Source: Phycisphaeraceae bacterium (GTDB lineage Bacteria; Planctomycetota; Phycisphaerae; Phycisphaerales; Zrk34). Taken from it: 64,000 nucleotides of DNA. The notes beneath the pieces are model-generated. The model worked only from the letters and a program-made list of their open reading frames with translations. It had not been told where the DNA came from and did not search any database. The stretch's first letter is position 1. Each line of letters begins with the position of its first letter. A program made the translations under genes and the position numbers. Positions 55,419-63,710 of this stretch are shown here, one piece after another. The stretch spans positions 1 to 64,000 of the forward strand of contig JANQHD010000047.1 in assembly GCA_028282805.1 (NCBI GenBank). The letters are read 5' to 3'.

Positions 55419-56533
55419 GGCGTGTTATCCGTTGGTCTGGCCCGTGAGTTCAATGTTCGGGTGGTCAGCGAGACCGTCGCGCCCTCGGCCGGCGCGTGCA
55501 GCGTCGTGCCGGGCGCGCGGCAGTCCCACTTGACCATCGCGATGCCGATCGGCTTGCCGCTGCGCATCGGCGACGGCGTGCTCGAGGTGACCGCGCCGAC
55601 CGCGTCGCCGCCGGGTTGCGCGTACACCGGCGTGCCCGCCACGGGCAGCTCGTCGCCCTCCGCGTCGAAGCCGACCAGCGTCTTGGCCGGGTGGCCGATG
55701 TCTTTCATGCGCGCCACGATCTCCTGCCCACGGTAGCAGCCCTTGGTAAAACTCACCGCCGCGTCGAGCAGCCCCGTCTCCCCCGGCAGCGAGTCCGACC
55801 CGAAGTCGATCATGAACAGCGGCGAACCCGCCTCGATCCGCGCGATGTTGTACGCCAGCCAGCCCAGCGGCTTGATCGCGTCCGCCTCGCCGGCTTCGAG
55901 CAGCGCCTGCCACAGCACCGGCGCGTGCGGCGTGATCGTCCACAGGTGCAGCCCCACCTCGCCGCACTCGTCGTCGCGGAACGCCAGCGGTTCGATCATG
56001 CCCAGCTTCAGCTTCGTCGCCGCGTGCGGTTCGAGCGGCTCCAGCGAGTGCGGGCTGAACCGTTCGAGCACGCCCATCGCCTTCGGCCCGTGCAGCGACA
56101 GGCGGTGGTACGTGGCGCGGTGGTCGATGATCTGCACGTCCTCACTGAACAGCAGCTTGTCTAGCTCGTCGAGCAGCTGCTGGGCGCACAGCACGTCGAC
56201 GTCCAGCCAGGTCTGTTTCTCGCCGTGCACCACAAACAGGTCGGCGATGATCCGCCCCTGCGCGGTGAGCATGAACGCCCGGCGGACCTGGCCGGGGCCC
56301 ATCGCGTTGATGTCCTGCGTCAGCACGTTGTGCAAAAAGCCTTGCCGATCACCGCCGGTCAGCTCGACCAGGGCGCGGTGGGGGCAGTCCATCAGGGTCG
56401 CCCCTTTGCGGACCGGGGCGTATTCGGTCTCGATCACGTCGTGCATGGCCACAACGGTCGCGCCCTCGCCGAACGGCATCAGCTGGGCGTCGGCGGCTTC
56501 GAATTGCGCTTCCAGCGGCGAGGGGTTGGCCAT
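55415..56533 (-). CDS. ygfZ: YgfZ/GcvT-family folate-binding protein
   Basis: 372 aa from ATG at 56,533; the open frame runs further upstream but through the divergent gene. GcvT-like fold with ELTGGDRQGFLHNVLTQDI, and the YgfZ signature KGCYRGQEIVAR with its Cys. YgfZ aids folate-dependent repair or assembly of Fe-S clusters used by enzymes such as MiaB, whose gene is 2.3 kb away. Translationally coupled to rpiB. Confidence 0.85.
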   Translation of the reverse strand: MANPSPLEAQFEAADAQLMPFGEGATVVAMHDVIETEYAPVRKGATLMDCPHRALVELTGGDRQGFLHNVLTQDINAMGPGQVRRAFMLTAQGRIIADLFVVHGEKQTWLDVDVLCAQQLLDELDKLLFSEDVQIIDHRATYHRLSLHGPKAMGVLERFSPHSLEPLEPHAATKLKLGMIEPLAFRDDECGEVGLHLWTITPHAPVLWQALLEAGEADAIKPLGWLAYNIARIEAGSPLFMIDFGSDSLPGETGLLDAAVSFTKGCYRGQEIVARMKDIGHPAKTLVGFDAEGDELPVAGTPVYAQPGGDAVGAVTSSTPSPMRSGKPIGIAMVKWDCRAPGTTLHAPAEGATVSLTTRTLNSRARPTDNTP

Positions 56534-56581
56534 CCGTGCAGGGTACGAGCGGGGCGGGCGGTCCGTCAACGCATATTTGTC

Positions 56582-56611
56582 TTGACATGGTTCGAGTCCC
56601 ACCGCTAGCAT
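56582..56611 (+). promoter_or_regulatory. Sigma-70 type promoter of the Bax inhibitor-1 gene
   Basis: TTGACA at 56,582-56,587, 18 bp, TAGCAT at 56,606-56,611; 51 bp before the ATG. The -35 is a perfect match. Confidence 0.65.
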
Positions 56612-56662
56612 CGCCGATAACCCAAACGGTACCCGATCACACTCGCCTGCAAGGGGGCAGCT

Positions 56663-57394
56663 ATGACACAGTTCGATTACAGCGACGCCAGCAACCCGTA
56701 CAGCTCCGCCGCGATGGTCGCCGACGCGCCGGCCGAAACCCGCGTCGACTTCATCCGCAAGACCTACCTCCACCTGGCCGGGGCGATCCTGGCCTTCGCG
56801 GGCATCGAGTTCGTCATCTTCGCCACGGTCGACGTCGAGGGCCTGACCAAAACCATGCTCGGCGGCCAGTGGAGCTGGCTGATCGTGCTCGGCCTGTTCA
56901 TGGTGGTCTCGTGGGTCGCCAACGCCTGGGCCCAGAACAGCACCTCCATCGCCATGCAGTACGCGGGCTTGATCCTGTACGTCGTGGCCGAAGCGATCAT
57001 CTTCGTGCCGTTGCTGTTCATCGCCGACAAGTTTGCCGGGGGCGACGTGATCGCGTCGGCGGCGCTGATCACGCTGTTCATGTTCGCGGCGCTGACCATC
57101 TTCGTGTTCACCACCAAGATCGACTTTTCGTTCCTGCGCGGCGTGCTCATGATCGGCATGTTCGCCGCGATCGGCGTGATCGTCGCCTCCATCGCGATCG
57201 GCTTCTCGCTGGGCATGCTGTTCACCTGCCTGATGATCGCCCTCGCGTGCGGCTACATCCTTTACTACACGTCGAACGTGATGAAACACTACCGCGTAGG
57301 CCAACACGTCGCCGCGTCGCTGGCCCTGTTCGCCGCCGTGGCCCTGCTGTTCTGGTACGTGCTCCGCCTGCTGATCTCGTTGAACCAAGATTAA
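56663..57394 (+). CDS. Bax inhibitor-1/YccA family membrane protein
   Basis: 243 aa with seven hydrophobic helices. N-terminal tail with FIRKTYLHLAGAILAFAGIEF, and a C-terminal half with FTTKIDFSFLRGVLMIGMFAAIGVIVASIAIGF in segments; the conserved acidic patch near the last helix pair is NQD at the end. The family forms a pH-sensitive Ca2+ leak channel; in bacteria the role is unclear. A single-gene unit with its own promoter and terminator. Confidence 0.85.
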   Translation: MTQFDYSDASNPYSSAAMVADAPAETRVDFIRKTYLHLAGAILAFAGIEFVIFATVDVEGLTKTMLGGQWSWLIVLGLFMVVSWVANAWAQNSTSIAMQYAGLILYVVAEAIIFVPLLFIADKFAGGDVIASAALITLFMFAALTIFVFTTKIDFSFLRGVLMIGMFAAIGVIVASIAIGFSLGMLFTCLMIALACGYILYYTSNVMKHYRVGQHVAASLALFAAVALLFWYVLRLLISLNQD

Positions 57395-57417
57395 ACGAAC
57401 CGATCGAATACATACGA

Positions 57418-57452
57418 AAGGGCGTTCGTCTTTCGACGAACGCCCTTCTTTT
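57418..57452. terminator. Strong bidirectional-looking terminator
   Basis: 13-bp perfect stem AAGGGCGTTCGTC/GACGAACGCCCTT, loop TTTC, then CTTTTG. 23 bp after the Bax inhibitor-1 stop. The A-rich other flank is short, so it works best on the plus strand. Confidence 0.85.
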
Positions 57453-57463
57453 GTAATCAGTTC

Positions 57464-57544
57464 CGAGCGAGCCGGGTTGTGCCAGCCCGGCCCGGCGCGC
57501 CGCGTGGTCACGTTTTGACGGGCCGGGCCGGCCCGGCTCGCTCG
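57464..57544. repeat. Long GC-rich inverted repeat
   Basis: 13-bp perfect arms CGAGCGAGCCGGG (57,464-57,476) and CCCGGCTCGCTCG (57,532-57,544), 55 bp apart, with further GC-rich complementary stretches inside. It lies between the terminator and the 3' end of cimA and could form a cruciform or back up termination of cimA. Confidence 0.65.
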
Positions 57545-57550
57545 CTGCGT

Positions 57551-59161
<1,611 letters not shown>

Positions 59162-59182
59162 GTGTCGTTCCTTGTCCAATTC

Positions 59183-59212
59183 GAGCACGGCCCCGCGGGC
59201 CGTCGCTAAACG
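59183..59212. repeat. GC palindrome repeat, copy 3
   Basis: ACGGCCC-CGC-GGGCCGT at 59,187-59,203 then CGCTAAACG, as at 34,384. It lies in the cimA leader between the attenuator and the SD. Confidence 0.75.
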
Positions 59213-59224
59213 TGCACGCCAAAC

Positions 59225-59250
59225 AAAAAACCCCGCCTCGCGGCAGGGTG
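59225..59250 (-). terminator. Attenuator terminator in the cimA leader
   Basis: On the minus strand: CCCTGCC, GCGA tetraloop, GGCGGGG, then TTTTTT (seven pairs, one G-U). It is in front of cimA, not behind a gene, which marks it as an attenuator. Its left arm (59,241-59,250) can instead pair with CGGCGGTG upstream (59,270-59,277), leaving a CT bulge, to form an antiterminator. Confidence 0.8.
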
Positions 59251-59267
59251 GTCAGTGTCTTCTTGCG

Positions 59268-59322
59268 ATCACCGCCGATCCTACCGCCCGTGCGAAGGAA
59301 TCATGATAATCTCGGCGATGAT
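59268..59322 (-). promoter_or_regulatory. Competing leader hairpin 1:2 of the cimA attenuator
   Basis: Segment 1 ATCATCGCCGA (minus strand, 59,312-59,322) covers the first two Ile codons of the leader peptide. It pairs over 11 bp (one G-U) with segment 2 TCGGCGGTGAT (59,268-59,278). A ribosome stalled on the Ile codons would block this hairpin and free segment 2 for antitermination. Confidence 0.7.
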
Positions 59323-59337
59323 GCTGCTGTGGCTCAT
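59281..59337 (-). CDS. Isoleucine-rich leader peptide of cimA
   Basis: 18 codons from ATG at 59,337 to TAG at 59,281-59,283: MSHSSIIAEIIMIPSHGR. Five of 18 residues are Ile, all within IIAEIIMI. No SD is visible, and the ATG is only a few bases after the expected transcription start, so translation is probably leaderless. The codons overlap hairpin segment 1. Its likely job is to sense Ile-tRNA charging by ribosome stalling, as in ilv and leu leaders of other bacteria. Confidence 0.75.
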   Translation of the reverse strand: MSHSSIIAEIIMIPSHGR

Positions 59338-59347
59338 AACGTGAAAA

Positions 59348-59375
59348 ATTGTACCTCATGCGTGGGTGAAAGCAA
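59348..59375 (-). promoter_or_regulatory. cimA promoter
   Basis: On the minus strand TTGCTT (59,375-59,370), 16 bp, TACAAT (59,353-59,348). The start site would be near 59,341, about four bases before the leader peptide ATG. Confidence 0.65.
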
Positions 59376-59397
59376 ATCTTTACCACGCCAATACGTG

Positions 59398-59403
59398 TAT
59401 CAT
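59398..59403 (+). promoter_or_regulatory. -10-like box of the MBL hydrolase gene
   Basis: TATCAT ends 7 bp before the ATG at 59,411; no clear -35 was found. If used, the mRNA would begin at or next to the start codon (leaderless). Confidence 0.35.
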
Positions 59404-59410
59404 CGGCCTC

Positions 59411-60079
59411 ATGAGCGGTAAAGTCCACATCGAATCGTTCGCCTTGGGCGTCTGGCAAACCAACTGTTACCTGGTCTGGGTCGAGGGTTCGAGCGATTGC
59501 TGGATCGTCGACGCCGGCTACGAACCGCGGCCGATGATCGACGCGATCCAGCGCCATGACCTTGAGCCCGTCGCGGTCGTGCTGACCCACGCCCACCTCG
59601 ACCACATCGGCGGCTTGGCGGAGGTGCGCGCGGTCTGGCCCGAGGCGCCGATCCTCATCCACCCGGCGGAAAAAGATTACCTGTCCGATCCGATGAACAA
59701 CCTGTCGGTGATGTGGCCGCCGCCGATCACCGGGCCGCAGGCGACGGGCACGATCGATGTCGACCAACCGATGGCGTTGGCCGGCGAAACGTTCGAACTC
59801 CGCCACACGCCCGGCCACAGCCCCGGCGGCGTCACGCTCATCCACCACGGCTCGAAGCAAGCGCTGGTCGGCGACACGCTGTTCGCCTCGGGCATCGGGC
59901 GGTTCGACTTCCCCCACAGCGACGGGCTGGCGCTGATCCGCTCGATCCGCAACGAGTTGATGACGCTCGACGACGGCGTGCGCGTCTACCCCGGCCACGG
60001 GCCGAGCACGACCGTCGGCGCCGAGCGCAAAACGAACCCGTTCCTGCAGGTGTCCGAAGAAGAGCTGGGCATGATGTGA
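59411..60079 (+). CDS. MBL-fold metallo-hydrolase (glyoxalase II-like)
   Basis: 222 aa from ATG 59411. HxHxDH motif THAHLDHIGG, later His in HTPGHSPGG, Asp in LVGDTLFASGIGR and His in VYPGHGPST: the complete two-metal set of YcbL/glyoxalase II-type hydrolases. It lacks the C-terminal glutathione-binding domain of true GloB, so a general thioesterase role is likely. Divergent from cimA with a 73-bp gap. Confidence 0.9.
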   Translation: MSGKVHIESFALGVWQTNCYLVWVEGSSDCWIVDAGYEPRPMIDAIQRHDLEPVAVVLTHAHLDHIGGLAEVRAVWPEAPILIHPAEKDYLSDPMNNLSVMWPPPITGPQATGTIDVDQPMALAGETFELRHTPGHSPGGVTLIHHGSKQALVGDTLFASGIGRFDFPHSDGLALIRSIRNELMTLDDGVRVYPGHGPSTTVGAERKTNPFLQVSEEELGMM

Positions 60080-60092
60080 GCCGGTGCGAGGG

Positions 60093-60395
60093 TCAGCCGT
60101 CGAAGTGCGGCTCGAGGCTCACGATCAGGTTGTGCTTCGACAGCTGAACGTAATACAGCTCGGCCAACTCGCGGTGGGTGTGCAGCAGCATGGCCACGCC
60201 ATCGCGGTGCGCCTCGATCACGCGTCGGGTGGCCGCGGCCTCGCTCAGCGGCGTGCACTCGGTGATCGCTTCGATGGTGTTCGGCCGTTCGGTGATCTCG
60301 TCGTCGTGCAACAGCAACCGCCAGTGGGGCAGCATGTGCCGTACCGTTGGCGGATCGGTCGGTTGCTCGCCTCTTTGATCGTATGGGTCGGCCAT
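60093..60395 (-). CDS. clpS: ClpS-like ATP-dependent Clp protease adaptor
   Basis: 100 aa from ATG at 60,395. The ClpS core is visible: WRLLLHDDEITERPNTIEAI (the N-degron pocket region, with HDDE in place of the usual HND), then SEAAATRRVIEAHRDGVAMLLHTHRELAELYYVQL. It would hand N-degron substrates to ClpAP or ClpC. The altered pocket residues may change specificity. TTGAAG-N17-CATATT upstream (60,449-60,421) is a possible promoter. Confidence 0.8.
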   Translation of the reverse strand: MADPYDQRGEQPTDPPTVRHMLPHWRLLLHDDEITERPNTIEAITECTPLSEAAATRRVIEAHRDGVAMLLHTHRELAELYYVQLSKHNLIVSLEPHFDG

Positions 60396-60600
60396 CGCTT
60401 CTCCCGTTTGCTCCACCCTTAATATGCAGAGCGAACGGTCCAACTTCAACCGTAAAATGCCTTGCGTAATCGTTAATTCCGTTACGGTCGGTGTGACCGG
60501 TGCTTATCCGGCTTGGCCGTTTGTACCGAGCTTCACATGCTTGACCAGATTCACACCCGCTGCGTTTGCGCTGCATCGTGTGAGGCGGCTGGGGCGCACG
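60396..60600. other. Gap upstream of clpS
   Basis: Apart from the possible clpS promoter I see no gene, RNA or repeat here; the right part is the 3' flank of the lipoprotein gene. Confidence 0.5.
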
Positions 60601-60624
60601 AAAAACCCCGGCACGTGACCGGGG
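60601..60624 (-). terminator. Terminator of the lipoprotein gene (minus strand)
   Basis: On the minus strand CCCCGG, loop TCACGTG, CCGGGG, TTTTT; 30 bp after the stop at 60,654. Confidence 0.85.
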
Positions 60625-60653
60625 CTCGTCGAGTTATGTTGTATTAAAGCGCG

Positions 60654-61220
60654 TTACTCCAACGCGCCTTCCAGGTCGCTGGTGTCCGGCTGCGTGGCGG
60701 GTTCTTCGATGATCTTGATCGCGGGTTCGGCCTTGGTCGCGGCGGGCTGTGTTGCCGGGTCTGGCTCCGGTTGCGGCTGCGGCTGCGGCGCTTCTTCGGG
60801 CAACACGATCTGCACGGGCGGCGCCTTGGGCACGTCGTCGACGGTGTCGGTCAGCTCGCGGATCTTCACCTCGATACGCACGGGGTTGCCGGGCAGCTGC
60901 ATCTTGTTTTCGAGGCCGCCGGGCGCGAACCAGTCGTTGGGGTGCACGACCTGCCAGCTCACCGACGACGGCGGCGGGGCGGGCGCCTGGTGGTAGGTGA
61001 AGTTGTCGGGGTCGAAGTCGATGATCAGCTCGCGGCCGATCGGGATGTCGACGTTCAGCAGCTCATCGCCCGTGTAGGTGTCGACGACCAACACCGTGAT
61101 GGGCGTGGCGTGCGTGCTGAGGAAGGCGTGGCGGTTCTTGCTTCCACCGTACGGCCACTGCGTTTTCGTGCAGCCGGTGGTGAGCAGCAGTGCCAGTGCG
61201 ATCAATAGGAGTTTTTTCAT
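60654..61220 (-). CDS. Putative lipoprotein
   Basis: 188 aa. A lipoprotein signal peptide (MKKLLLIALALLLTTGC, Cys17) precedes a beta-rich domain (ITVLVVDTYTGDELLNVDIPIGRELIIDF), then a Pro/Glu/Thr-rich tail (EEAPQPQPQPEPDPATQP). Not recognised; the domain has the look of a carboxypeptidase-regulatory or polysaccharide-type beta sandwich but this is only an impression. Single-gene unit with its own terminator. Confidence 0.75.
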   Translation of the reverse strand: MKKLLLIALALLLTTGCTKTQWPYGGSKNRHAFLSTHATPITVLVVDTYTGDELLNVDIPIGRELIIDFDPDNFTYHQAPAPPPSSVSWQVVHPNDWFAPGGLENKMQLPGNPVRIEVKIRELTDTVDDVPKAPPVQIVLPEEAPQPQPQPEPDPATQPAATKAEPAIKIIEEPATQPDTSDLEGALE

Positions 61221-61287
61221 GATGGTCCCTCTGTCGTTGGACGCCGGAGACGACTAGGATAGCCTCAGACGCCCAGGTATGCCATTG

Positions 61288-61692
61288 ATGGATGAATCCG
61301 CCAACCAACCCGCCGAGCCGGACCCCGACGGTCAGCCGAACCCCGACGCACCCGCGCCGGACGCGTCCGCTAAGGACATATCGGCCGATCGCCGCCGATT
61401 CTTCTCACAATTGCTCGCCCTCGGCCTCGACGGCGTGGAACACGTCGGCCGCAACATGGGCAAGCGGTTCACCGACGCCATCGCCTCGGCCAACCTCAGC
61501 GAGACCGAGCCCGCCCCGCTGGTGACCGGCCCGGACCCCGCCCCCGACGCGATCGGCCGTGGCGAGGACGGGGCCGGCGACGGCGACGAGCAGGACTACC
61601 TCGACCTCGAGGCCTTAGCCGAACGCGAGCCCGACGGCGATGCCGACGACGAGTTCTTCGACCGGGCCGAGGCCGACCCGACGTACGAATAG
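61288..61692 (+). CDS. Hypothetical acidic protein
   Basis: 134 aa from ATG 61288 (AGG ten bases upstream); ATG 61279 is possible. Both ends are Asp/Pro/Glu-rich and disordered. The only ordered part is DRRRFFSQLLALGLDGVEHV (residues ~35-55), an amphipathic helix with an RRxFF start that resembles a Tat-type leader but lies too far in and lacks a clear hydrophobic core. No function proposed. Confidence 0.6.
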   Translation: MDESANQPAEPDPDGQPNPDAPAPDASAKDISADRRRFFSQLLALGLDGVEHVGRNMGKRFTDAIASANLSETEPAPLVTGPDPAPDAIGRGEDGAGDGDEQDYLDLEALAEREPDGDADDEFFDRAEADPTYE

Positions 61693-61710
61693 CGCCAAAG
61701 CTCACACCTA

Positions 61711-61738
61711 AAGCCCACGCATGGCCATGCGTGGGCGT
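61711..61738. repeat. Palindrome, sister of the dnaJ-upstream element
   Basis: GCCCACGCATGG and its exact complement (61,713-61,736), between the acidic protein gene and ychF. It differs from 36,544-36,571 by a G-to-C change in one arm and the matching C-to-G in the other. Confidence 0.75.
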
Positions 61739-61816
61739 TGCCTTACACCGCGTTCGAGACACGCCCGCCGCGCGGCGTTATCATGCCCGGCTTTTCAGAC
61801 CCAAGGTGACCCGATC

Positions 61817-62905
61817 ATGGAAGCAGGCATCGTCGGCCTACCCAACGTTGGCAAGAGCACGCTGTTCAACGCCCTGACCGCGGCCGGCGCGCAGGCGAAC
61901 AACTACCCGTTCTGCACCATCGAGCCGAACGTGGGCATCGTGCCCGTGCCCGACCCGCGCTTGGCGACGATCAACCGGTACATCGAAACCAAAGAGGTCA
62001 TCCCTGCGGTGCTGCGCTTGATCGACATCGCCGGCATCGTCAAGGGCGCCAGCGAGGGCGAGGGGTTGGGCAACAAGTTCCTCTCGCACATCCGGCAGGT
62101 CGACGCGATCCTGCAGGTCGTGCGCTGCTTCGAAGACGACGACATCACCCACGTCGACGGCGCGATCGACCCCTTGAACGACATCGAGACGATCGAGACC
62201 GAGCTGATGCTCGCCGACATGCAGACCGTCGAGAGCGCCTTGGACAAGGCCAAACGCTCGGCCCGCACCGGCGACAAGGAGGCGCTGGCGCGCGTGGCGC
62301 TGCTCGAAAAGTGCCAGCGGTGCCTCGACAGCGACCAGCCCATCCGCAGCCTCGAACTCGACGAGGAAACCGCCAAGGCCACCAAGGGCCTCGGCCTGAT
62401 CACCGCGAAGGACGTGCTGTACATCGCCAACGTCGACGAAGACGACCCGCTCGGCGAAGGCCCACTCGTGCAGAAGGTGCGCGAATACACCGCGGCCAAC
62501 GGCGGGGCGGTGGTGCCGGTGTGCGCGAAGATCGAATCGGAGCTCGCCGAGCTCGACGCAGGCGACCGGTTGGAGATGCTCGAGTCGCTGGGCATGAGCG
62601 AGCCGGCGCTGGCGGTGGTGGCGCGGGCGGCGTACGAGTTGCTCGGTTTGCAGTCGTACTACACGGCGGGCGAGAAGGAGGTGCGCGCGTGGACCATCCA
62701 CAAGGGCGATACCGCGCCGCAGGCGGCGGGCGTGATCCACACCGACTTCGAGCGCGGCTTCATCCGGGCCGAGGTCTACCACGTCGACGACCTGGTCGCG
62801 CACAAGTCCGAGGCGGCGATCAAGGCCGCGGGCAAGATGCGGTTGGAGGGCAAGGCGTACGTCATGGCCGACGGCGACGTGTGCCACTTCCTGTTCAACG
62901 TTTAA
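61817..62905 (+). CDS. ychF: Ribosome-binding ATPase YchF (OLA1 type)
   Basis: 362 aa from ATG 61817 (AAGGTG at 61,803-61,808). G1 [13 protein letters not shown]3 [21 protein letters not shown], the ATP-specific NxxE-type motif as NVDEDD, and a C-terminal TGS domain with ARAWTIHKG-like ([32 protein letters not shown] in segments). YchF prefers ATP and binds ribosomes; it acts in translation and stress response. Confidence 0.95.
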   Translation: MEAGIVGLPNVGKSTLFNALTAAGAQANNYPFCTIEPNVGIVPVPDPRLATINRYIETKEVIPAVLRLIDIAGIVKGASEGEGLGNKFLSHIRQVDAILQVVRCFEDDDITHVDGAIDPLNDIETIETELMLADMQTVESALDKAKRSARTGDKEALARVALLEKCQRCLDSDQPIRSLELDEETAKATKGLGLITAKDVLYIANVDEDDPLGEGPLVQKVREYTAANGGAVVPVCAKIESELAELDAGDRLEMLESLGMSEPALAVVARAAYELLGLQSYYTAGEKEVRAWTIHKGDTAPQAAGVIHTDFERGFIRAEVYHVDDLVAHKSEAAIKAAGKMRLEGKAYVMADGDVCHFLFNV

Positions 62906-63034
62906 CCGGCGTAAACGGCGTTCGCGCCTTAATTTTGCGGCCGGCGTCGCGTTTAATCCGATGAATGAAGTGGTCGCGGGTTCGACCGGGCGCGCGATTC
63001 GTCGCTCCGTTCGGCCCGGGATTTGCGTGTCGTT

Positions 63035-63057
63035 AAATAGGTGGGTCGCACCTATTT
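63035..63057. promoter_or_regulatory. Perfect dyad before the DUF2203 gene
   Basis: AAATAGGTG, GGTCG, CACCTATTT: nine perfect pairs, 54 bp before the next ATG and 130 bp after ychF. It could be an operator, a small palindromic repeat, or a weak terminator. The rest of the 205-bp gap shows nothing. Confidence 0.5.
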
Positions 63058-63110
63058 GATCGGCGCGCCCGAAGCCGAATAATGAGTGGTATTGAAGTTT
63101 GGAGTTTGCC

Positions 63111-63554
63111 ATGCCAACCAACCACACGCCGGCCTACCCGAAGATCGAAGAAGGCAAGAAGTATTTTTCGCTTGATGAAGCGAACCGCGCGTTGCCGTTT
63201 GTGCGGCGCGTGGTGACCGACATCTGCGAGGCCTACCGCCGCGCCGTCGGCCTGCAGCACAAGATGGAGTTCCCCCTGCCCGACCAGGACACCGATCAGC
63301 TGCGTGACGAGTATGAAACGCTCATGACACGTTTGAACGACCTGGTCGACGAGCTGTCGCTGGTGGGCGTGGAGCTGAAGGATTACGACAAGGGCCTCGT
63401 CGACTTCCCCGCGATCCACGAGGACCGCGAGGTGAACCTGTGCTGGATGCTCGACGAGCCGCAGATCACCGCGTGGCACGAGGTCGACGCCGGTTACACC
63501 GGTCGCCGGGACATCGCCACCCTCACGCCGCCCGCAGATGAGGACGACGGCTGA
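63111..63554 (+). CDS. DUF2203 family protein
   Basis: 147 aa from ATG 63111 (GGAG six bases upstream); TTG 63099 would add 4 residues. DUF2203 features: YFSLDEANRALPFVRRVVTDI at the start, a helical middle, LVGVELKDYDKGLVDFPAIHEDREVNLCWMLDEPQI and WHEVDAGYTGRR. Function unknown in the family. A strong terminator follows. Confidence 0.85.
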   Translation: MPTNHTPAYPKIEEGKKYFSLDEANRALPFVRRVVTDICEAYRRAVGLQHKMEFPLPDQDTDQLRDEYETLMTRLNDLVDELSLVGVELKDYDKGLVDFPAIHEDREVNLCWMLDEPQITAWHEVDAGYTGRRDIATLTPPADEDDG

Positions 63555-63591
63555 GCGATTTGACGCATCCGCGGTGAGCGAAACCGCCCAA

Positions 63592-63628
63592 CGGCCGCGG
63601 CCTTAAAAACCGCGGCCGATTTTTTTTT
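63592..63628 (+). terminator. Terminator after the DUF2203 gene
   Basis: Stem CGGCCGCGG/CCGCGGCCG (9 perfect pairs), loop CCTTAAAAA, then A and eight T residues (63,621-63,628). Confidence 0.9.
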
Positions 63629-63666
63629 CGGGTCTCGGGTCTCGGGTTCCGGGTTTCGGGTTCCGG
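63628..63666 (-). repeat. Heptamer array between the DUF2203 gene and rph
   Basis: On the minus strand AACCCGA, AACCCGG, AACCCGA, GACCCGA, GACCCGA: five units, same consensus as the fliH/fliI array. It begins right at the T-run of the terminator. Confidence 0.75.
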
Positions 63667-63710
63667 AACAAGCCGGACTGAAGCGCAGCGCAAGTCCGGA
63701 TCACAGGGCA

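Noticed and set aside
56589-56611. GGTTCGAGTCC resembling a tRNA T-arm
   Set aside because: The flanking bases do not pair as a T stem, and there is no acceptor stem, anticodon arm or CCA around it. It lies in the spacer of a good TTGACA/TAGCAT promoter.
56613-56620. Exact GCCGATAA, the sigma-28 -10 consensus
   Set aside because: No TAAA-like -35 lies 15 bp upstream, and the gene it precedes is not a motility gene; the sigma-70 type promoter explains the site.
55415-57511. A 698-codon open frame covering ygfZ and the Bax inhibitor-1 gene on the opposite strand
   Set aside because: The upstream 320 codons are His/Asp/Arg-rich antisense shadow of the well-supported membrane protein; YgfZ homology begins at the ATG at 56,533.
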